From Microbacterium sp. H1-D42 (GTDB lineage: Bacteria > Actinomycetota > Actinomycetes > Actinomycetales > Microbacteriaceae): a stretch of 64,000 nt of DNA. Shown one piece after another: positions 60,479 to 64,000 of this stretch; position 1 is the stretch's first letter; each line of letters begins with the position of its first letter. Location of the stretch: positions 372,001 to 436,000 of the forward strand of contig NZ_CP093342.1 in assembly GCF_022637555.1 (NCBI RefSeq), given 5' to 3'. The notes under the pieces were generated by a model. The model saw nothing but the letters and a program-made list of their open reading frames with translations, did not search any database and had not been told where the DNA came from. The position numbers were made by a program, and so were the translations under genes.

Positions 60479-61444
60479 CTACGCGCGCAGCGCGTCCTGG
60501 ATGCGCGCGATCAGCTCGTCCGGGCGGCGGTATAGCGCGTCGGTGACTTCGATGACAGTCCAGCCCGCGGCGCGCAGGGCCGCGATCCGCTCGACGTCAG
60601 CGGCATAGCTCGCGTGATGGAGTCTGCCCTGGTACTCGATGGCGATTTTCAGAGATGGATAGGCCAAGTCGACGCAGCCCAGGAACCTGCCGTGCTGGTC
60701 GAAGACGTCTTGATTGAGCAGCGGCTCGGGCAGACCTGCCAGCACGATCCGGCACCGCAGCATCGATTCGCGCGGGGACCAGGAGTCCTCGCGGATCAGC
60801 GTGACTGCTTCTCTCAGCCGCCCGATGCCGACCCGCCTGCTGTTCGAGACGAGTGCGCCCAGCTCTTCCACAGTGGTCCATGGGGCTGTACCGACGAGCT
60901 TCCGACCGAACCCGGGCCGATGCACCCGGCAGAGGTAGTCGCCGAGGGCGACGAGGTCAAGCAGACCCAGCGACGCCGACTGCGCCCAGGCGATGCTCGG
61001 ATGCACGGCCGTCATCGCGCCTTTGCGAATACACGGAGTATCGGCGGAGATGCGATGCCCCTTGACGCCGACGGTGCGCACCAGCGGACCGGTGCCGCGA
61101 GTGCTGACGTGCACGGGTAGTGTGCCGCCGTCGACAGGTACGTCGTCCTCAAGCACGAGGGGGAGCGGGCCGCCGATCAGCGCGATGGCAGTCTCATGGC
61201 TGAAGAAGTGTTCCGGCCCGAGCCGCGGAGCGTAGTCGGATGCCCGGCTTTTGCGCTCGAATCGCTGTCGAGCGAAGGCATCAAGAGGGTTGTGGTCGGG
61301 CTCGTGCGGTCGAACGCGAACGCCTTGGAACGGCCGATCGAGGTCTGATCGATGAAGCCGGCCGCGGTTGACTCCCGCAGAGGTGGCTTCCTTCACCGTG
61401 AAACGTGTGCCGAGCTGCGCTGGTAGGGGGCGAGGGCGTGGCAT
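60479..61444 (-). CDS. DUF559 (Vsr-like) endonuclease-domain protein
   Basis: 321 residues. The N-terminal 45 residues (FTVKEATSAGVNRGRLHRSDLDRPFQGVRV) look like a small winged helix of the AbiEi antitoxin N-terminal type. The middle part has no clear family. Residues 222-318 form a DUF559/PD-(D/E)xK domain: SPRESMLRCRIVLAGLP, then CVDLAYPSLKIAIEYQG with Asp259, Glu270 and Gln272 at metal or catalytic positions, HHASYAADVERIAALRAAGW and VTDALYRRPDELI. It interrupts the fucose-type cluster and is bracketed by two direct copies of the composite repeat. AATCGT lies 6 nt before its ATG. A nuclease linked to repeat movement is inferred. Confidence 0.8.
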   Translation of the reverse strand: MPRPRPLPAQLGTRFTVKEATSAGVNRGRLHRSDLDRPFQGVRVRPHEPDHNPLDAFARQRFERKSRASDYAPRLGPEHFFSHETAIALIGGPLPLVLEDDVPVDGGTLPVHVSTRGTGPLVRTVGVKGHRISADTPCIRKGAMTAVHPSIAWAQSASLGLLDLVALGDYLCRVHRPGFGRKLVGTAPWTTVEELGALVSNSRRVGIGRLREAVTLIREDSWSPRESMLRCRIVLAGLPEPLLNQDVFDQHGRFLGCVDLAYPSLKIAIEYQGRLHHASYAADVERIAALRAAGWTVIEVTDALYRRPDELIARIQDALRA

Positions 61445-61511
61445 CCGCCCACGATTCCACCTTCGGCTCGTCTGTCGCCGCGGTTATCCACAACCCAAGT
61501 GCGGCGCTCCA

Positions 61512-61602
61512 GTCGCAATTTCTCCCGTTCACCCGGTGAGCGAACGGGAGAAATTGCGACCTGAATGGTGACGCGACCCGCCGAGGCGGGAGAAATTGCG
61601 AC
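61512..61602 (+). repeat. Composite REP-like repeat, copy D, upstream of the DUF559 gene
   Basis: Left arm GTCGCAATTTCTCCCG (61512-61527), complementary arm at 61545-61560, direct repeat of that arm at 61587-61602; spacings 17 and 26 nt. Pairing extends into the loop with TTC/GAA, giving a perfect 19-bp stem. It has the same orientation as copy C on the other side of the DUF559 gene. Confidence 0.9.
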
Positions 61603-61647
61603 CGGAAGGGCACAGACTGCAGCGGGCGGCTGCTGCCGCAGCCCGGA

Positions 61648-62400
61648 CTACTCCGAGCGGAGGCGCAGCGCGGCCATGCCGCCGTCGACCTCGATGAACG
61701 TTCCCGTCGTCGAACCGGACAGCGGGCTGACCAGGTACAGCACGGCGCCGGCGACCTCGTCGGGCGCGACCAGGCGGCCGTGCGGCTGGCGGGCGTTCAG
61801 CGCCGCGCGCTCGGCGGCGGGGTCCGCAGCCGAGTCGAGCAGACGACCGACCCACGGGGTGTCGGCGGTGCCGGGGTTGACGGCGTTGACGCGGATGCCC
61901 TCGCGCAGGTGATCCGCGGCCATGGCGCGGGTCAGTGCCGAGACGGCACCCTTCGACGCCGAGTACAGCGCGCGCTGCGGCAGGCCCGTCGTCGAGGCGA
62001 TGGATGCTGTGTTGCAGACCGCCGCCGAAGGCGACTTCCGCAGCCAGGGCAGAGCGGCCGCGGTCACGCGGGCGATGCCGGTGACGTTGATCGAGAGCAC
62101 GCGGGCCCACTCGGCATCGTCGTTCGCCGAGATGTCACCCTGGGCGCCGATGCCGGCGTTGTTGATGACGATGTCGATGCGCCCGAACTTTTCGGCAGCA
62201 GCTGCGACGGCGGCATCCACCGACTCGCGGTCGGAGACGTCGGCCGTGAACGCTGCGAAGCGCTCGTCGGCTCCCGCGATGTCGCGATCGAGAACCGCGA
62301 TCTGCGCGCCCTCGTCGTACAGCTTTGCCGCGACCGAGGCGCCGATGCCGGATGCTCCGCCGGTGACGATCGCCACCAGTCCGTCAAGCTGTCCGCTCAC
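61648..62400 (-). CDS. SDR oxidoreductase, probable sugar or 2-keto-3-deoxy-fuconate dehydrogenase
   Basis: 250-residue classical SDR: LVAIVTGGASGIGASVAAKL (cofactor), VLDRDIAG (acidic end, NAD preference), INNAGIGAQG, the NTASIASTTGLPQRALYSASK catalytic stretch and NPGTADTPWV. The GTG start overlaps the stop of the FAH-family gene (GTGA). With lactonase, dehydratase and FAH hydrolase nearby, it fits L-fucose dehydrogenase or, more likely given its coupling to FAH, 2-keto-3-deoxy-L-fuconate 4-dehydrogenase. Confidence 0.85.
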   Translation of the reverse strand: MSGQLDGLVAIVTGGASGIGASVAAKLYDEGAQIAVLDRDIAGADERFAAFTADVSDRESVDAAVAAAAEKFGRIDIVINNAGIGAQGDISANDDAEWARVLSINVTGIARVTAAALPWLRKSPSAAVCNTASIASTTGLPQRALYSASKGAVSALTRAMAADHLREGIRVNAVNPGTADTPWVGRLLDSAADPAAERAALNARQPHGRLVAPDEVAGAVLYLVSPLSGSTTGTFIEVDGGMAALRLRSE

Positions 62401-63257
62401 TTCGAGGCCTCCCATGCCACGAACTCCTGGCGCTGCGCGCCGAGGCCCTCGATCTCGATGTCGACGACGTCGCCAGCCTTCAGATAGGGGAACTTGCCGC
62501 CGAAGGCGACGCCCTGCGGGGTGCCGGTGAGGATGAGGTCGCCGGGCTCGAGGGTGACGTACTGCGACAGGTGGTGCACGATGGTGCGCACGTCGAAGAT
62601 CATGTCGTCGGTGTTCGAGTCCTGACGGGCCTCGCCGTTGACGAAGCTCTTCAGCCGCAGGTTGTCGACGTCCACCTCGTCCGGCGTCACCAGCCATGGG
62701 CCGGTCGGGTTGAAGCCGAAGGCGATCTTGCCCTTCGACCACTGTCCGCCGGAGACCTCCATCTGGTACGCGCGCTCCGAGACATCGTTGGCCACGACGT
62801 AGCCGGCGATGTGGGCATCCGCCTCGTCCACCGAGTCGAGGTACGCGGCCCGCTTGCCGATGACGATGCCGAGTTCGACCTCCCAGTCGGTCTTCTCGCT
62901 GCCGCGCGGGATCGTCACGTCATCGTTCGGGCCGACGACGGTGTTGGGCGTCTTCAGGAACATGATCGGGATCGTGGGCGGCTCGGCGCCAGACTCCCGC
63001 GCGTGGGCGGCGTAGTTCTGGCCGATGCAGATGACGGCGCTGGGACGGGCGATCGGTGCGCCGATGCGCAGCGAGTCAGCATCCGACAATTCGGTGAGCG
63101 TGCCGGCATCCAACGCCGCCTGCGTGCGTCCGATCGGGTCCTCGGCGAGGAAGTCGCCGTTCACATCGGATGTCACGGGGCGCAGGTCGAAGGTGCGACC
63201 GTGGTCGATGACGACCGGAATCTCACTCCCCGGCTCGCCAAGTCGAGCGAACTTCAT
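62397..63257 (-). CDS. Fumarylacetoacetate hydrolase-family protein (2,4-diketo-3-deoxy-L-fuconate hydrolase-like)
   Basis: 286 residues of the FAH fold. AVICIGQNYAAHARESGAE, PIMFLKTPNTVVGPND, TDWEVELGIVIGKRA (metal-binding Glu residues), AGYVVANDVSERAYQ, KSFVNGEARQDSNTDDMIF and DLILTGTPQGVAFGG are the standard FAH signatures. In non-phosphorylative fucose breakdown this family hydrolyses 2,4-diketo-3-deoxy-L-fuconate to pyruvate and L-lactate. AAGGAGAA precedes the ATG. It leads an operon with the SDR and is divergent from the dehydratase. Confidence 0.88.
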   Translation of the reverse strand: MKFARLGEPGSEIPVVIDHGRTFDLRPVTSDVNGDFLAEDPIGRTQAALDAGTLTELSDADSLRIGAPIARPSAVICIGQNYAAHARESGAEPPTIPIMFLKTPNTVVGPNDDVTIPRGSEKTDWEVELGIVIGKRAAYLDSVDEADAHIAGYVVANDVSERAYQMEVSGGQWSKGKIAFGFNPTGPWLVTPDEVDVDNLRLKSFVNGEARQDSNTDDMIFDVRTIVHHLSQYVTLEPGDLILTGTPQGVAFGGKFPYLKAGDVVDIEIEGLGAQRQEFVAWEASK

Positions 63258-63313
63258 GATTCTCCTTCAGGTCTTCCTGACGGATGCCATCGACGGCCAC
63301 CGTCAATTGACAG

Positions 63314-63333
63314 TATAGACGTCGGATGTTTAC
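63314..63333. promoter_or_regulatory. Operator-like site between FAH and fuconate dehydratase genes
   Basis: TATAGACGTCGGATGTTTAC contains TCGGATGTTTAC (63322-63333), identical to the word in the MHS transporter promoter. Arms TAGACGTC and GATGTTTA around a central G match as an imperfect palindrome (6 of 8). Confidence 0.55.
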
Positions 63334-63378
63334 ACTCCAAGTATCTGCGTCAGATCCGCGACGCATCGAAGGAGCATC

Positions 63379-64000
63379 GTGAGCCGTATCGTCGCGCTGG
63401 ACACCAGCGACATCCGCTTTCCCACGTCGCTGAGCCTTGACGGCTCAGATGCCATGAACCCCGATCCCGATTACTCGGCGGCGTACGTGATCGTACGCAC
63501 CGACGCCGATGATGACGTCGAGGGTCACGCCTTCGTGTTCACGATCGGCCGCGGCAATGACGTGCAGGTCGCAGCGATCGACGCGCTGGCCGGACACCTC
63601 GTCGGGCGTGAGCTCGAGCCGATGCTCGATGACATGGGCGGTATCTTCCGCGAGATCATCGGCGACTCGCAGCTGCGCTGGCTGGGACCCGAGAAGGGCG
63701 TCATGCACATGGCCATCGGCGCCGTGATCAACGCGCTTTGGGATATCAAGGCCAAGCGCGCAGGGCTCCCCCTGTGGCAGCTGCTCGCCCGCATGACGCC
63801 GGAGCAGATCGTCGACCTGGTCGACTTCCGCTACCTGACCAATGCGCTGACCCGCGACGAGGCGCTCGAGATCCTCCGCGCTGCCGTCCCCGGTCGGGAA
63901 GAGCGCGAAGCGCAGCTGCTGGCCACCGGCTACCGCGCGTACACCACCAGCCCCGGCTGGCTCGGCTACTCCGACGAGAAGCTGGAGCGGCTCGCCCGCG
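63379..64000 (+). CDS. fucD: L-fuconate dehydratase (enolase superfamily), N-terminal part
   Basis: The first 207 codons are in the window; the gene continues to the right. The GTG start has AAGGAGC upstream. The translation begins [20 protein letters not shown] and contains [36 protein letters not shown] and [21 protein letters not shown], which are hallmarks of L-fuconate dehydratase/ENOSF1 proteins. It dehydrates L-fuconate to 2-keto-3-deoxy-L-fuconate. The metal ligands and catalytic Lys/His lie beyond the window. Divergent from the FAH-SDR operon, with a shared operator. Confidence 0.9.
   Translation, partial: MSRIVALDTSDIRFPTSLSLDGSDAMNPDPDYSAAYVIVRTDADDDVEGHAFVFTIGRGNDVQVAAIDALAGHLVGRELEPMLDDMGGIFREIIGDSQLRWLGPEKGVMHMAIGAVINALWDIKAKRAGLPLWQLLARMTPEQIVDLVDFRYLTNALTRDEALEILRAAVPGREEREAQLLATGYRAYTTSPGWLGYSDEKLERLAR

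Overview
The window reads as chromosome of a high-GC actinobacterium, most likely Microbacterium or a close Microbacteriaceae relative. Support comes from the strong GGATGC/GCATCC word bias in coding DNA, frequent GTG starts, the coproporphyrin-type heme gene set (hemY/hemQ with hemE, hemC, hemD, hemB, hemL) and many starts that sit 6-7 nt after a TANNNT box. The genus is inferred from gene content; no rRNA or other marker is present. I see no tRNA, rRNA, CRISPR array, insertion sequence with a transposase, or prophage. Genes are tightly packed and no gap exceeds 300 bases.

Region by region. (1) 1-3.1 kb: end of an HhH-GPD glycosylase, a doxX-MFS efflux pair divergent from an HxlR regulator with a perfect operator between them, and a rifampin ADP-ribosyltransferase (arr). 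(2) 3.1-17.1 kb: heme locus, hemA divergent from hemE, then hemY, three small envelope genes, and hemQ-hemC-hemD-hemB chained by GTGA overlaps, followed by hemL. An accessory block (5.6-9.45 kb) splits it: a small helical protein with a YxxxD tail, a calpain-family cysteine protease with a helical N-terminus, a two-repeat lipoprotein, a NAD(P)-binding protein and an ArsR regulator. (3) 17.2-28.4 kb: an ABC ATPase with a ~460-residue acidic disordered tail, a 3-hydroxyisobutyryl-CoA hydrolase, a glycosyltransferase, a heterodimeric ABC exporter and a D,D-carboxypeptidase. (4) 28.4-31.4 kb: a TPP riboswitch controlling a ykoE-ykoD-ykoC type ECF importer for a thiamine precursor. (5) 31.4-43.9 kb: aminoglycoside phosphotransferase homologue, AraC/VOC pair, two SDRs, an eda-TSUP-trpF operon, rlmN, a SixA-type phosphatase, a DUF4407 protein and an aldo/keto reductase. 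(6) 44-51.3 kb: a sugar ABC importer led by a class V aminotransferase and divergent from a FadR-type regulator, a GlcD-type oxidase and an ACT protein. (7) 51.4-64 kb: carbon catabolism, with an MHS-family transporter, a Cds1-like enzyme, a GntR regulator, rbsD, rbsK, a transaldolase, a second FadR regulator, a lactonase, a sulfatase, an SDR, a FAH-family hydrolase and an L-fuconate dehydratase (cut by the window end). Together these look like a route from (sulfated) L-fucose or a similar sugar to pyruvate and lactate.

The least expected signal is a dispersed, REP-like composite repeat (copies near 35.6, 42.3, 43.9, 60.4 and 61.5 kb). It has a rigid geometry: a 16-nt left arm, 17 nt, a complementary 16-nt arm, 26 nt, then a second copy of that arm in direct orientation. 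The base sequence of the inner arm half and of the loops changes between copies while pairing is kept. Two copies in the same orientation bracket a DUF559 (Vsr-like) nuclease gene that interrupts the fucose cluster, which suggests a nuclease-plus-repeat mobile unit. The calpain trio, a possible type VII-secreted toxin, effector and immunity set, is the second candidate for an undescribed system.

Shared operator-like palindromes tie distant operons together: TGTAAYGACA (eda promoter and the rbsK/transaldolase gap), TCGGATGTTTAC (MHS transporter promoter and the FAH/fuconate dehydratase gap), and FadR-type TNGTNNNACNA sites upstream of the aminotransferase/ABC operon.
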